Below the pieces are notes generated by a model. That model was not told the DNA's origin. It did not search any database and was given only the letters and a program-made list of their open reading frames with translations. Shown here piece by piece: positions 63,884 through 64,000 of a stretch of 64,000 nucleotides of DNA. Source of the DNA: Winogradskyella sp. (GTDB lineage: Bacteria; Bacteroidota; Bacteroidia; Flavobacteriales; Flavobacteriaceae); the NCBI GenBank assembly GCA_002722255.1, contig PBLD01000010.1, positions 220,302 to 284,301 of the forward strand, read 5' to 3'. Made by a program: the position numbers and the translations under genes. Every line of letters starts with the position of its first letter. The stretch's first letter is position 1.

Positions 63884-64000
63884 TGTCTAGTCCTGAAATA
63901 TGGCTACAGGTTAAAAATTGATTTAGGCTGTTAATTTGTATACCATATTAGGTGTTTTATAATCTAAAGATACATGTAATCTAATTTGGTTGTATAGATT
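63884..64000 (-). mobile_element. Right end of an IS3-family element
   Basis: The element includes the transposase end described separately. Its outer end is placed near TGTCTAGTCCTGAAATA (63884) because this lies about 40 nt outside the stop codon, the usual place for the inverted repeat. The other end and any target duplication are outside the window. Confidence 0.5.
63923..64000 (-). CDS. IS3-family transposase OrfB, C-terminal end (cut by window edge)
   Basis: The minus strand encodes 25 codons from the window edge to TAA at 63923-63925. The text NLYNQIRLHVSLDYKTPNM matches the end of the IS3 OrfB integrase core (YNxxRxHxSLxxxTPxxV). The catalytic DDE residues would be further upstream, outside the window. 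Confidence 0.75.
   Translation of the reverse strand, partial: NLYNQIRLHVSLDYKTPNMVYKLTA

Larger units (their letters stand above)
57827..63884. mobile_element. Integron-like gene-cassette array without visible integrase
   Basis: Seven putative cassettes lie in a row, with G/TT joints at 58470, 59451, 60652, about 61441, 62190 and 63038. In each, the first bases after the joint are complementary to the bases just after the cassette's gene: 13 bp perfect for the sulfotransferase, 10 bp for DUF3500, 9 of 10 for the reverse lipoprotein, weaker for the others. Neighbouring cassettes have different sequences. This is how integron cassettes look, because R' and R'' of one attC come from the same circle. 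No IntI-type gene occurs here. The left limit (GTTGTTC at 57826) is uncertain. Confidence 0.6.

Overview
The window comes from the chromosome of a low-GC member of the Bacteroidetes, most likely a marine Flavobacteriaceae species. The evidence is the gene content: a gldKLMN gliding and type IX secretion cluster, a purH-mreBCD-mrdA-rodA block, an exosortase F pair, DUF6090 and DUF1573 proteins, and a SusC-like TonB receptor. Many genes are also preceded by TAnnTTTG, the -7 element of the Bacteroidetes primary sigma factor, in places with a TTG about 16-21 nt upstream.

The first 53 kb are core chromosome. From left to right they hold: an ECF sigma factor cut by the window edge, a glycosyltransferase, and a second ECF sigma/anti-sigma pair (1-3.1 kb); murB and an aminotransferase (3.3-5.5 kb); an aspartyl protease with a PDZ domain, a DUF1573 protein and valS (5.6-10.3 kb); the cell-shape operon from purH to rodA on the minus strand (10.3-17.5 kb); an ABC permease, a methionine-sulfoxide reductase-like GAF protein and exosortase XrtF with its partner (17.7-20.7 kb); a heavy-metal handling locus of HMA-domain proteins and a TonB receptor, headed by a gene with an in-frame TGA (20.7-24.7 kb); groES-groEL, secG, lptE, a sigma-54 activator and miaB (25.8-33.5 kb); topA, an arginase-fold protein without its metal ligands, and gldKLMN (34.3-42.8 kb); an ABC-F protein and an RND efflux operon whose adaptor gene also carries an in-frame TGA (44.4-52.0 kb).

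The last 11 kb are accessory. An initiator tRNA-Met at 53.3 kb is followed directly by a tyrosine recombinase and two element genes of visibly higher GC content. Next come about 960 bp of decayed sequence that include a reading frame broken by three TGA codons, and then an SRAP gene. From about 57.8 to 63.9 kb there is a run of unrelated small genes separated by imperfect palindromes of about 80-135 nt. The bases just left of each gene are the reverse complement of the bases just right of the same gene, and this sequence differs from gene to gene. That is the arrangement expected of integron gene cassettes with attC-like sites. No integron integrase is visible here, so the region looks like a cassette array without an integrase. 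Its cargo is an NTF2-like lipoprotein, two membrane proteins, a DUF3500 protein, a sulfotransferase, a cupin, a DUF6090 protein and a beta-propeller-like lipoprotein in reverse orientation. The end of an IS3-family element closes the window.

Three loci in the window carry in-frame TGA codons within otherwise well-preserved reading frames. TGA is also used as an ordinary stop codon here, so these are reported as probable nonsense mutations, with recoding or sequence error as alternatives.
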